Source: Fibrobacterota bacterium (GTDB lineage: Bacteria > Fibrobacterota > Chitinivibrionia > Chitinivibrionales > Chitinispirillaceae). From it: a DNA stretch of 64,000 nucleotides. Within the stretch, counting starts at the first letter, position 1; each line of letters begins with the position of its first letter. The DNA lies in contig JAEWVR010000004.1 in the NCBI GenBank assembly GCA_023459055.1, forward strand, positions 310,001 through 374,000, written 5' to 3'. The translations under genes and the position numbers were made by a program. Positions 36,174-45,759 of this stretch are shown piece after piece. The notes under the pieces are model-generated. The model searched no databases. It was given only the letters and a program-made list of their open reading frames with translations, and was not told where the DNA came from.

Positions 36174-37198
36174 TTAAGGTACTCATTATTGATGACAGTG
36201 CGGTTGTTCGTCAGGTTCTATCATCAGAATTGTCGAAAGCATCTGATATTGAAGTAATCGGTACCGCATCAGATCCCTATTTTGCCCGGGATAAAATCAA
36301 TATATCAAAACCGGATGTCATAACACTTGATATCGAAATGCCCAGAATGGACGGGTTGACATTTCTTAAAAAGTTGATGGCACAGGTTCCGATTCCAACA
36401 ATCATCGTAAGTTCACTTACTCAAAAAGGCAGTGAGATTGCCCTTGAATCGCTGGCGTGCGGTGCATTCGATGTTATATGTAAACCCGGGGCTGCATATA
36501 CAGTTGGAGATATTTCATCTATTCTAATCGATCAGATTCGTGCAGCATCAAAAGTTAATGTTAGCAAACTTCAATCCCGTAACATAGCAGCTCCTCCGAA
36601 AGTGCAGCAAAATTCACTTTCCGTGACAACAAACAAGATCCTTGCAATAGGGGCCTCAACCGGTGGCACCACTGCTATCGAAAGGGTACTTTTGTCAATG
36701 CCTCCGAATGCACCTCCAATTGTCATTGTTCAGCACATGCCTGAAAAATTTACCAGGGCGTTTGCTGACCGGTTAAACAAAATATGCGAAATTGAAGTCA
36801 GGGAAGCATCAAACAATGACTCTGTTATTCCAGGTCGGGCACTTCTGGCTCCCGGAAATCATCATATGATTTTAAAACGTAGTGGTGCACGTTATTTCGT
36901 TCAATTGAAAGATACCCCCCCGGTTTTTCATCAGCGGCCAAGCGTTGAGGTTCTTTTTAATTCTGTTGCAATGTATGCCGGGAAAAATGCTGTAGGGGCA
37001 CTGCTTACCGGTATGGGTACAGACGGTGCAACAGGTCTTCTCGCTATGCGTCAAGCCGGAGCTGCAACGATAGCACAGGATGAAAAAACGAGTGTTGTCT
37101 GGGGCATGCCCGGTGAAGCAGTAAAGATAGGAGCAGCAGATTTTATTTTACCACTTGATACTATTGCATCGAAAGCACTGCATCTGATTAACAGATGA
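36170..37198 (+). CDS. cheB: Chemotaxis methylesterase/deamidase CheB
   Basis: 342 residues: a receiver domain (Asp54 in ITLDIEMPRMDG) and a C-terminal methylesterase domain. The catalytic triad regions are GASTGGTTAI (Ser163), VIVQHMPEKF (His) and TGMGTDGATG (Asp). Phosphorylation by CheA opens the active site so that receptor methyl esters are removed. It is the last gene of the plus-strand set and faces a convergent hybrid kinase only 30 bases away. Confidence 0.96.
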   Translation: MIKVLIIDDSAVVRQVLSSELSKASDIEVIGTASDPYFARDKINISKPDVITLDIEMPRMDGLTFLKKLMAQVPIPTIIVSSLTQKGSEIALESLACGAFDVICKPGAAYTVGDISSILIDQIRAASKVNVSKLQSRNIAAPPKVQQNSLSVTTNKILAIGASTGGTTAIERVLLSMPPNAPPIVIVQHMPEKFTRAFADRLNKICEIEVREASNNDSVIPGRALLAPGNHHMILKRSGARYFVQLKDTPPVFHQRPSVEVLFNSVAMYAGKNAVGALLTGMGTDGATGLLAMRQAGAATIAQDEKTSVVWGMPGEAVKIGAADFILPLDTIASKALHLINR

Positions 37199-37227
37199 AC
37201 AATCCAGTCATTTTTTGGAAGCAATGT

Positions 37228-39903
37228 TTACTTATCTGTTTCATCAGGTAAATATTCATTAAGTAGTTTTGCAAGATCCCGCTTTTTGAAAGGTTTACAT
37301 ATGCTTGATGTAAAACCGAATTTCCCGGGATCTGCCATCACAGGATCTTCTGAATAACCGCTTGCTACAAAAACGATAATATCAGAATCTAATTTTCTGA
37401 TTTCAGTAATTGTCTCCTTTCCACCCATCCCACCCGGAATTGTCAGGTCAAAGATCATCCCGACAGGCTGACGCCCATCATGGATCTCATCATTATATGC
37501 CGCTAATGCTTCCAGACCATTTTTAGTGCAGATAACAGAGTAACCAAATCCAGAAAGCATACCTTTCAAGATATCAGTCATAATATCTTCATCATCCATT
37601 ATGATAAAGAGACCATTGCCTTTATGTAAAACATCTCCTTCAATATCATCATTGTCTGCATATTCTGAAAATGCTGGCAGATAAATATGAAATACCGTTC
37701 CAACCCCCTCTTCGGACTCTACCTCAATATACCCACCATGACGTTTAATAATGGAATAGCAGGTTGCAAGTCCAAGGCCATTGCCCTTTGGCTTTGTGGT
37801 AAAAAACGGATCAAATATCTTTGGTAAATTATCTTTACTAATGCCAATACCATAATCCCGAATTGATATTCGTACATAATTCCCGGCAGATAGAGAGCCA
37901 TGCCATTGTGTGTCGAAAAACATGTTTTCCACACTGATATCAATTTTACCGCCCTCCGGCATTGCCTGGATTGCATTTATAACCACATTATCAAGTACCT
38001 GACTAATCTGATTTCTGTCAAATTCGCAAATACTGACGAACTCTGGAAATTGAAACGTTGCGCTGACATTGGAACCACTCAGTGCGAACGTGATCGTCTC
38101 CTGAACAACGGTAATCAGGTTTCCCGGTGCTTTTACCGGAACACCGCCTTTCGCAAATGTCAACAACTGATAAGTCAGGGAACGTGCCCGGTCAATTGAT
38201 GTCTGCGCTTTATTTAGATAAAGGAGCGTATCACGATCTTTTGCAGTTTCAGCAGCAAGATCAATACAACCGAATATTCCACTAAGAAGGTTATTAAAAT
38301 CATGAGCAATACCACCGGCTAGAATGCCGAGGCTTTCGAGCTTCTGAGCATTATGTAAAGCTTCTTCAGTTCTTCTGCGTTCTGTGATATCGCGAAAATT
38401 TACAACAATCCCATTGACACTTTGAACATTAATCAAATTATTTGCAATACCTTCAATCCAGCGCCAGGTGCCATCTTTATGCAGCACCCGGATCGGTGGA
38501 AAAGCAACCTTTCCGCCAAGCTCAATTATTTTCCGTAAATACCTGTTTATTAATTCCTTGTCATCAGGATGCACTAGTTGAAAGGTGTTATTGCCCATCC
38601 GTTCGGCATCGGTATACCCCATGATTTTTGAATAGGAGGGACTATCATACATCACATTTCCCTTGCTATCAACAAGAGAAATTGCATCGGCACTATTTTC
38701 GATAAGTGCCCTGAACCTTACCTCGCTGTCGATAAGCTGCTGTTCTGTGTTTTTTCTTTCTGTATTATCGATACACAATCCCCCCATTCTTACCGGTCGT
38801 CCGTTTTCATACGTTGCCATTCCGACCGAACGTATCCACCGTATGGATTTATCACGCAGAACAATCCGGTAATCAGAGTCAAGATAGGTACCGTTATCAA
38901 TAGCGTTTTGTAAAAGTATTACAGCAGTCTGTACATCATCCTTATGAATTCTGGTTTTCCATGAATCCAGGCAGGGTACGACTGATGTGGTAAAGTCAAA
39001 TATTCGGAGAAATTCATCAGACCACTGCATTTCATTCGTTTCTATATTCCACACCCAGGTACCGGCATTTGCTGCTGCAAGAGCCAGTTCGAGATTTTCC
39101 TTGCTTTCTTCAAGTTTTAATTCGATTTCTTTACGATCAGTAATATCTCTGACTGTGCCGCGCGAAATTATCGGTAACCCATCTCCGTCAAATTCAGTTT
39201 CACAATCCTCCAGAACATATTTTATTCGTCCATCTTTCATAAGTAAACGATGTTCGATATTGTAAGGTTTTTTCAGCCTGAGCGATTCATTGTAGGCATT
39301 ATTAACCATATTCTTATCATCAGGATGAATCAGATCAAGAAATGCGTCATATGATGCACCGAATTGATTCCTGTCAATTTCGAAAATCTTATAAATCTGA
39401 TCGGACCAGTAAAGAATATTATTATGTAAATCATGTTCCCAGTTTCCGAACCGGGCAATCTGCTGAGCCAGCTTCAGTGATGTTTCACTGCGCTGAAGCT
39501 TGTATTCTGCATTTTTACGTTCAGTAATGTCACGACAGAAACTTATTATTCTATTGTCGTATTTCCGCATACATGACGCAGAAATCTCAAGGTAAATCAA
39601 TGAACGATCTTTTCGATACTGCCTGGTCTCAAAACGTACCGCACCATCTGTTACCGTTTTTTCTATGCGTTTATTAATATTTTCAATAGAATCCGCAGCA
39701 TCAAGATCCTCAACATGCATTGAGAGCATCTCCTCCCTGCTATATCCCATCATCATGCAGTAGGCATCATTAACATCAACAATTTTTCTACTCTGATCTA
39801 CCACAAGAAAGCCATCTGTGGTTGTCTGAATAATAGAACGGAGATAATCGGATTCCAATAATTGCTCATGTGTATCTATTAAGTGTATGGGATGTTCAGA
39901 CAT
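37228..39903 (-). CDS. Hybrid histidine kinase with four PAS domains and a receiver
   Basis: 891 residues without transmembrane segments: PAS/PAC units at about 15-135, 136-262, 263-390 and 391-520, each ending with an (R/D)DxTERK-like linker. HisKA follows with GGIAHDFNNLLSGI. The HATPase has N-box VVINAIQAMPEGG, then DYGIGI and GNGLGLATCYSI. The C-terminal receiver (about 765-885) carries DDED and the acceptor region MIFDLTIPGGMGG. The HDFNN-type kinase with a C-terminal receiver is common in soluble multi-sensor kinases. No cofactor ligand is obvious. It is divergent from the second hybrid kinase and convergent with cheB, so its partner may be one of the free receivers nearby. Confidence 0.9.
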   Translation of the reverse strand: MSEHPIHLIDTHEQLLESDYLRSIIQTTTDGFLVVDQSRKIVDVNDAYCMMMGYSREEMLSMHVEDLDAADSIENINKRIEKTVTDGAVRFETRQYRKDRSLIYLEISASCMRKYDNRIISFCRDITERKNAEYKLQRSETSLKLAQQIARFGNWEHDLHNNILYWSDQIYKIFEIDRNQFGASYDAFLDLIHPDDKNMVNNAYNESLRLKKPYNIEHRLLMKDGRIKYVLEDCETEFDGDGLPIISRGTVRDITDRKEIELKLEESKENLELALAAANAGTWVWNIETNEMQWSDEFLRIFDFTTSVVPCLDSWKTRIHKDDVQTAVILLQNAIDNGTYLDSDYRIVLRDKSIRWIRSVGMATYENGRPVRMGGLCIDNTERKNTEQQLIDSEVRFRALIENSADAISLVDSKGNVMYDSPSYSKIMGYTDAERMGNNTFQLVHPDDKELINRYLRKIIELGGKVAFPPIRVLHKDGTWRWIEGIANNLINVQSVNGIVVNFRDITERRRTEEALHNAQKLESLGILAGGIAHDFNNLLSGIFGCIDLAAETAKDRDTLLYLNKAQTSIDRARSLTYQLLTFAKGGVPVKAPGNLITVVQETITFALSGSNVSATFQFPEFVSICEFDRNQISQVLDNVVINAIQAMPEGGKIDISVENMFFDTQWHGSLSAGNYVRISIRDYGIGISKDNLPKIFDPFFTTKPKGNGLGLATCYSIIKRHGGYIEVESEEGVGTVFHIYLPAFSEYADNDDIEGDVLHKGNGLFIIMDDEDIMTDILKGMLSGFGYSVICTKNGLEALAAYNDEIHDGRQPVGMIFDLTIPGGMGGKETITEIRKLDSDIIVFVASGYSEDPVMADPGKFGFTSSICKPFKKRDLAKLLNEYLPDETDK

Positions 39904-40335
39904 TATACCTCCGAAATGTAAAGTGTCCAGTAATGGGGATTATCCAGCACTCATGTCACTTTTTTATATAGTTCAGTTTACACCCAAAGTTATGAACGTT
40001 GATATCTCTGCGCACTAGCAGGTTGAGAGAATATTTTGGACAATATCCGATTTCAAACTTCCGGTTATATCTGATAATTAACCATTGCATAATTTCTTCC
40101 AATTTATTGATTTTCAACGATAATAAGAGCAATTCGATGATAATCTTTTGAATGTAATTCAGCATATATTATGCCCTTTATCAATTAATTAGACAACATT
40201 ATTATGTCTTTTTTGCTATTGGCGTTTATCGTGAAATAACGTACAATAATAGGTATTTAGTCAGAATAAATGTGTGTAAGAATATTTTATACGAACACTG
40301 ATATAACCAGCGTTGCTACGATACGGTTTTGAATT
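39904..40335. other. Divergent spacer between the two hybrid kinase genes
   Basis: 432 AT-rich bases that must carry both promoters. A short minus-strand frame at 39956-40165 has no ribosome site or recognisable sequence and is not called. No repeat, RNA or clear promoter was identified. Confidence 0.5.
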
Positions 40336-42879
40336 ATGAATGATAGATCAGATGAAACAATACCTGTCAGAAATACAATGCACCGGCAATTATTGACAAA
40401 TAAGCCGGATCCAATTTTTATATTGGAAAACGATACTATCATAGAATGTACCGTTGAAGCATCTGATTTATTCCGTACAATTCCTGAACAAATTATTGGA
40501 AAGACACTGGCGGATATTTCTCCGGAATATCAATCTGATAACCACAGATCATCGGACTCAATTACCAGGTTTGCAGCAGATGTCACCCGTGAATCTTATA
40601 TTGAATTTGAATGGACATTTTTGCGGTTTGATCAAACACTATTCACTGTTCAGGTTACGATTCAGTCGATCAAATCCTGCTCCAGGAGTCGAAGTATATG
40701 CATTCTGAAAGACCTTCGGCATTTAAAAGATACGCTTGCGATGTTGCATAAACAACAGGAACAATATCAGGACATCTCTAAGAGTAAAATGGCAGAGGTA
40801 ACATTGAAAGAAAGCGAGGAACGTTCTCGTTTACTTTTAGAAAATATTGGCTTTGGAATTATCATTGTTGATCCTATAACGCGTATTATTCAGCATGTAA
40901 ACACATATGCATCACACCTGATCGGTGCATCTGCATCAGACATTACCGGACGCGTATGCCATGAATTTATTTGCCCAGCTCCGGACAATCACTGCCCCGT
41001 CATTGATGAAAGAATGAACATCGAGCAAGCAGAGAGAACCCTCCTTACAATTGACAAAAGAAGCATTCCCATACTTAAAACAGCAAGAATAATCACTCTT
41101 AGCGGAAACCAATTTCTTCTTGAATCGTTTGTTGATCTGACCCGCAGAAAGCAGATAGAATCAGATCTGCTTGATACCAACCGTCAGCTCGAAGAAACAA
41201 CCGCGCGGGCCAACATAATGGCAGCACAAGCGGAGGCAGCAAATGTAGCAAAAAGCGACTTTCTTGCGAATATGAGCCATGAAATCCGTACTCCCATGAA
41301 TGGAATAATTGGAATGACAAACTTACTTTTAGAGACTGATTTAGATCAGGAGCAGCGAAATTATGCTGAAATCGTCCGATCCAGTGGAGAATTACTTCTT
41401 ACCCTGACCAATGATATTCTTGACATATCTAAAATTGAAGCCCAGAAACTTGATATTGTACCTATTGATTTTGATTTACAAAGTATGCTTGAAGATTTCG
41501 CAGCACAGTACTCCCGTAGAGCACGCGAAAAAGGTCTTGAACTACAATGGTCAATTGACAATGATGTTCCATTAAAATTATATGGCGATCCCGGCAGAAT
41601 CCGCCAGATTATTGCTAATTTAACGGGTAATGCAATTAAATTTACTGAATCAGGTACAATTTCCATATTGTTATCACTTGCAGAGGATCAGAAGGACATT
41701 GAAATCAATCCGGGTAAACCGTTCAGACTAAAATTCATAGTTAAAGATTCAGGTATTGGCATCGCAGAAGACAAGCTGCCACTGCTTTTCAATAAATTCA
41801 CTCAAATAGATGCATCACCGACACGTAAATTTGGTGGTACAGGTCTAGGGCTTGCCATATCAAAAGAACTTTGTACGTTAATGGGTGGTGAAATTGGCGT
41901 AAAGAGTACTCTTTCAGATGGATCTGAATTCTATTTTTATCTTCCATTGACTATATCAAAGCAACCTTTAGCCAACAGTGATTTCATTCCTTATGTTCTA
42001 AACGATAGTAAAATCCTTATTGTTGACAATAACGAAATCAGCAGACAAATTCTATTCCACTGGTTACAATCATGGAATATCAATGTGTCAATTACAGACA
42101 GCAGTGCCTCGGCAATTGCTGTCATTGAGAAAGAACTTGAATTTGAAAAACCTTTTGACATTGTACTTATCGATTCCCGGATGCCTGAAGTGGATGGTGA
42201 ATTTCTTGGAAAGTATATCCGTTCAAACCAGTCACTCAAAAATTTACAATTAATGTTACTGACATCACAGGGATACCGTGGAGATGTAGCCAGATTGGGG
42301 GCTATCGGTTTTAATGCTTACCTTTGCAAGCCTTTCAATCATACTGAATTGCGTGAAATGCTTGTTTATTTGTTAAGTAACCGGAACACAGGGACAAACC
42401 GGGTATTGACACGTCATACAATAAGGGATGCTCATATTCCAAAGCTTCCAAATATGACCAGTACTCATAAACAGGAACAGTCGGAATTCGATCCTGCTGA
42501 ATTAGATAATTTAAATATTAAGGAGATCGATCAAGCCCCGATATGGGATCTGACAAAAATGATCGAGCATCTTTTCGAGGATGAAAACCTGACAAAGAAA
42601 GTAATACACGATTTTTTAGCCGATATACCACAGCAGCTTCAAAAAATCCGTGAACATATCGAATCTAACGATACATCAAATCTTGAAATCAGGGCTCATA
42701 CTATAAAAGGTGCATGCTCAATACTGGGTGCTGAACGAATGAGAATCATTGCAAAAAGCCTTGAACAGGCAGCACACAATGGACTTACAATGCATTACCA
42801 ACGATTATTTGATGTATTGAACAGTCAATTTTTGATTATCAAAATAAAAATGAAACAGGAACTGGATGCAATGGAATAA
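40336..42879 (+). CDS. Hybrid histidine kinase with PAS, receiver and HPt domains (BarA-like layout)
   Basis: 847 residues: a first PAS (about 20-130), a second PAS (about 165-275) with Cys208, Cys213 and Cys220 in VCHEFICPAPDNHCP, and a coiled linker. HisKA follows (His in NMSHEIRTPMNG, near 317). The HATPase has NLTGNAIKFTESG and GGTGLGLAISKEL. A receiver (about 560-680; IVLIDSRMPEVDG, KPF) and a C-terminal HPt (AHTIKGACSILG, about 735-835) complete it. The receiver's acidic pair is DN (IVDNNE) rather than DD. This is a complete internal phosphorelay ending at an HPt, so a separate receiver protein must be the output. The single-domain regulators in the che cluster are candidates. Confidence 0.9.
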   Translation: MNDRSDETIPVRNTMHRQLLTNKPDPIFILENDTIIECTVEASDLFRTIPEQIIGKTLADISPEYQSDNHRSSDSITRFAADVTRESYIEFEWTFLRFDQTLFTVQVTIQSIKSCSRSRSICILKDLRHLKDTLAMLHKQQEQYQDISKSKMAEVTLKESEERSRLLLENIGFGIIIVDPITRIIQHVNTYASHLIGASASDITGRVCHEFICPAPDNHCPVIDERMNIEQAERTLLTIDKRSIPILKTARIITLSGNQFLLESFVDLTRRKQIESDLLDTNRQLEETTARANIMAAQAEAANVAKSDFLANMSHEIRTPMNGIIGMTNLLLETDLDQEQRNYAEIVRSSGELLLTLTNDILDISKIEAQKLDIVPIDFDLQSMLEDFAAQYSRRAREKGLELQWSIDNDVPLKLYGDPGRIRQIIANLTGNAIKFTESGTISILLSLAEDQKDIEINPGKPFRLKFIVKDSGIGIAEDKLPLLFNKFTQIDASPTRKFGGTGLGLAISKELCTLMGGEIGVKSTLSDGSEFYFYLPLTISKQPLANSDFIPYVLNDSKILIVDNNEISRQILFHWLQSWNINVSITDSSASAIAVIEKELEFEKPFDIVLIDSRMPEVDGEFLGKYIRSNQSLKNLQLMLLTSQGYRGDVARLGAIGFNAYLCKPFNHTELREMLVYLLSNRNTGTNRVLTRHTIRDAHIPKLPNMTSTHKQEQSEFDPAELDNLNIKEIDQAPIWDLTKMIEHLFEDENLTKKVIHDFLADIPQQLQKIREHIESNDTSNLEIRAHTIKGACSILGAERMRIIAKSLEQAAHNGLTMHYQRLFDVLNSQFLIIKIKMKQELDAME

Positions 42880-43273
42880 GATTTCATCCTGCCACATATC
42901 ATTGAATATTAAGAGGTTGATATACGGTACTGGCAACCCCTGCTTCTTTGCATGAGAATCACACTGCTCTCCATTAAATATTTATTTATTATAGCAAACG
43001 CAAAACTATTACACCTTTTTTAGTCACTAACAAGTGGGTTGATTAAAATTATCCATTTTGTAATACTGATAACAATTTCACTTTTTTACAGCCATTCAGC
43101 AGGTGTACATAAAAAACACAACCCGCTCTCTAAAATTTATTTTATTTTAGCGTTCATAAAAATACCAGACGGCTATTATTTCAGCCATGTACCATAAAAG
43201 TGGCTGTAAGCCCCTGGATAACCAATAAGTAAGTAGATATGTCAATAACTAAATAAAGCAGAAAGGGAGACGT
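42880..43273. other. Spacer upstream of the GH8 gene
   Basis: 394 AT-rich bases. GGGAG precedes the GH8 start. A short GGCTNTTATTTCAGCC stem lies around 43172-43187 and a further TGGCTGTAAGCCC piece follows. This could form RNA structure but fits no riboswitch class I can name. No gene or strong promoter is visible. Confidence 0.45.
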
Positions 43274-45262
43274 ATGCTTAAACTAATCACAAAATTTGCA
43301 ACAGTGCTCGTAACAACACTATCGTTTTTGCATGCACAGAATCTACTATCAAACGGCAGCTTCGAAGACGGGGTCGGCGGAGGATGGAATCTCTATGTTG
43401 ATGGAGGAAACGGGGGTGCGGGAACTTTAGAAAGCGTGACATCCGAAGAGGCGCAGCATGGATCAAAATTTGCCAGAGTCAATACAACAGCAGTTGTAGA
43501 TAGTAAAAACTGGTATGTCCAGTTTCAGGACCCAAGCTGGGCTGCAGAAGCCGGGGTTGAATACCACATTAGTTTCTATGCGAAGGCTGATGATGTGAGA
43601 ACGATCCAGGTAGCAGCAGCTGGAGGACCGGCATCAAACTATACGTATTATACAGGTTCGGAATTTGTCCTTGGTAAAGAGTGGAAAAAGATCGACTTTT
43701 TTTACAAATCAGCAGCCACAGGTACCGATTCACTCAATTTCAACATTTATTGCGGTTATGCTGTTGGAACATACGATTTTGATAATGTTGTCATCGAATC
43801 TGTCAGCATGAAATTTCCATCCACAATCACGCCGCCTTCAAAAAGTGCATGGGAAAGCGGAACACATAGAAACCTGTTTACAGAACTTGGCTATTCCCAG
43901 GAACAGGTTGACGAAAAGGTGAACAGTACATTTCAGCAGCTATTCTTTGGTGATCGTACCAATGAAGTTGTTTACACTGAGGAAGGCGATGATCTGGGTT
44001 ACATAACAAAACCGGGAAGTGGTAGCATCATTACTGAAGGACAAAGTTATGGTATGATGATTGCCGTACAGATGAACCGTCAGGATATATTTGACAGACT
44101 GTGGAAGTTTGCCTACACTAAAATGATGCACCAAGAAGGACCGCGTAAAGGCATTTTCTCATGGAAACTTGAGGAAAACGCTCCACATGCAATGGTTGAT
44201 CCAAATCCGGCACCTGATGGTGAAGAATACTTTGTTACATCACTGCTCTTTGCTGCGAAACGATGGGGTAACAAAGAGGGAATTTTTAATTACCAGGAGC
44301 AGGCGGATAACATTCTTAACACAATGCTGAACTTTGTTCCAAATGAAACAGTTGTTGCAGAGATTGACAAAGAGCATGCAATGATTCTTTTTACCCCTGA
44401 TGCCCAGTCAACACGCTACACAGATCCAAGTTATCACCTTCCGGCATTCTACACAATATGGTCAGAACTTGCTACAAACGATAAGGATTTCTGGAAAAAA
44501 ATGGCAGACACAAGCCGGGCATTTTTTAAGAGGGCTTGCCATGAAACAACCGGTCTGACAGCGGATTATGCAGCTTTTGACGGTACCCCCTACCCGGTGG
44601 ATTTCAACCGTTTTGCAGGATGGTATCACTCTGATTCATGGCGTGTTCCAATGAACATTGGGATGGATTATGCATGGTTTAAAGCAGATCCATGGCAGCT
44701 TGAATATTCACAAAGACTTATGACCTGGTTTGCAAGCCAGACTCCTGATTACAAACAGACATACTCTATTGATGGAACCGCGCAGTCTGAAGAGGAAGGT
44801 TCCATGGTTACATATAATGCATCACAGGGACAGGTCGCATGCAACGCGGTTGCTGCACTTGCAAGCACCGATACCATCGCCTGGAAATATGTTGACCGTT
44901 TCTGGAAACAGGCAACACCTACAGGTGAATGGCGCTATTACAGCGGTCTTTTGCATATGTTAAGTTTACTTCATGTTAGCGGTAATTTTAAAATCTGGGG
45001 TAACCCGGCACTTCCTGTCAAGGAATTCAGATCGGTCACAAGCTTCCAGAGTAAAGAACTCAGGGGTACAGCCCGCATACTTGATATATCAGGAAAAACA
45101 ATTGGTACAGTGGATCTTGGAAAAGGTACTGCTGTGTCTTCGATAAATGGTAGTATCCTGAATAAATTTAACGTACGTAATCGTTCGAATGGTGTTTACT
45201 TTATCAAGGCAATTGACGAAAAGGGTAATAACGTTGTTAAACAGATTACAACGGTAAAATAA
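43274..45262 (+). CDS. Secreted CBM4/9-like GH8 enzyme, probably a xylo-oligosaccharide exo-hydrolase
   Basis: 662 residues: signal peptide (1-21, cleavage after LHA), a CBM4/9-type beta-sandwich (about 23-180, NLLSNGSFEDG to YDFDNVVIESV), a GH8 alpha-barrel (about 192-575) and a sorting-domain-like tail. The catalytic acid is Glu255 in ITEGQSYGMM. DPNPAPDGEEYF resembles the Rex branch of GH8 (reducing-end xylose-releasing exo-oligoxylanase). Cellulase or chitosanase activity is the alternative. The tail has LDISGKTIGTV and ends NGVYFIKAIDEKGNNVVKQI, close to the type A C-terminal domain used by type IX secretion. A strong terminator follows. Confidence 0.87.
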   Translation: MLKLITKFATVLVTTLSFLHAQNLLSNGSFEDGVGGGWNLYVDGGNGGAGTLESVTSEEAQHGSKFARVNTTAVVDSKNWYVQFQDPSWAAEAGVEYHISFYAKADDVRTIQVAAAGGPASNYTYYTGSEFVLGKEWKKIDFFYKSAATGTDSLNFNIYCGYAVGTYDFDNVVIESVSMKFPSTITPPSKSAWESGTHRNLFTELGYSQEQVDEKVNSTFQQLFFGDRTNEVVYTEEGDDLGYITKPGSGSIITEGQSYGMMIAVQMNRQDIFDRLWKFAYTKMMHQEGPRKGIFSWKLEENAPHAMVDPNPAPDGEEYFVTSLLFAAKRWGNKEGIFNYQEQADNILNTMLNFVPNETVVAEIDKEHAMILFTPDAQSTRYTDPSYHLPAFYTIWSELATNDKDFWKKMADTSRAFFKRACHETTGLTADYAAFDGTPYPVDFNRFAGWYHSDSWRVPMNIGMDYAWFKADPWQLEYSQRLMTWFASQTPDYKQTYSIDGTAQSEEEGSMVTYNASQGQVACNAVAALASTDTIAWKYVDRFWKQATPTGEWRYYSGLLHMLSLLHVSGNFKIWGNPALPVKEFRSVTSFQSKELRGTARILDISGKTIGTVDLGKGTAVSSINGSILNKFNVRNRSNGVYFIKAIDEKGNNVVKQITTVK

Positions 45263-45759
45263 CACTTTTTATAAACCTCATCAGATGCATCTTCCACTCC
45301 AAATCTGATGAGGTTTTTTATTGCCCCAACACCAGCAAGGGGCACTCTTATCCAGCTTCCCGTTATTTTTACGTAACACATTGTAATTATTAAAAACAGG
45401 TGCAATAACTCAATAATGCAAAAACAGTGAAGATCATCCATAAGATAACCATACATCGATCAATTGACAGCAACAACAAATAAGTCTTTAATATTTTGAA
45501 GGTTATGCAATCGGAAGTATAAGGACTGTTTCAAGGCGCTATATTATAGCATTTTTTATTTCATTATTCAAGTACATAATTTTAAAAAAACACCATTTTT
45601 GTAAAAAATTTTGTTATTTTTATGTTAGTTCTACAATAATTATGTCATGTGTTCAGAGAACTGCACATTATTGAGTGCTTCAATTTTATGATGATTTATC
45701 AATAAATCAAAGCGACTGAAGCTATTAATCAAAAGATTTTAACGTTTGGGGGGGTTTTA
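45263..45759. other. Spacer between GH8 and rhodanese genes
   Basis: Apart from the terminator, the roughly 440 bases are AT-rich with no supported gene. A weak promoter-like pair, TTGTTA (45611-45616) and TACAAT (45632-45637), has only a 15-base spacer. A run of seven G (45748-45754) sits in the ribosome-binding position of the next gene. Confidence 0.5.
45274..45319 (+). terminator. Rho-independent terminator after the GH8 gene
   Basis: AACCTCATCAGAT (45274-45286) and ATCTGATGAGGTT (45303-45315) form a perfect 13-base-pair stem. The 3' arm runs into six T residues. It lies 12 bases after the stop. Confidence 0.92.

Noticed and set aside
39956..40165. Minus-strand frame of 69 codons between the hybrid kinases
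   Set aside because: Low-complexity I/L/K/N content typical of non-coding AT-rich DNA, and no start signal.
43160..43215. Possible riboswitch upstream of the GH8 gene
   Set aside because: Short stems are present, but the conserved cores of c-di-GMP and other known classes are not seen.
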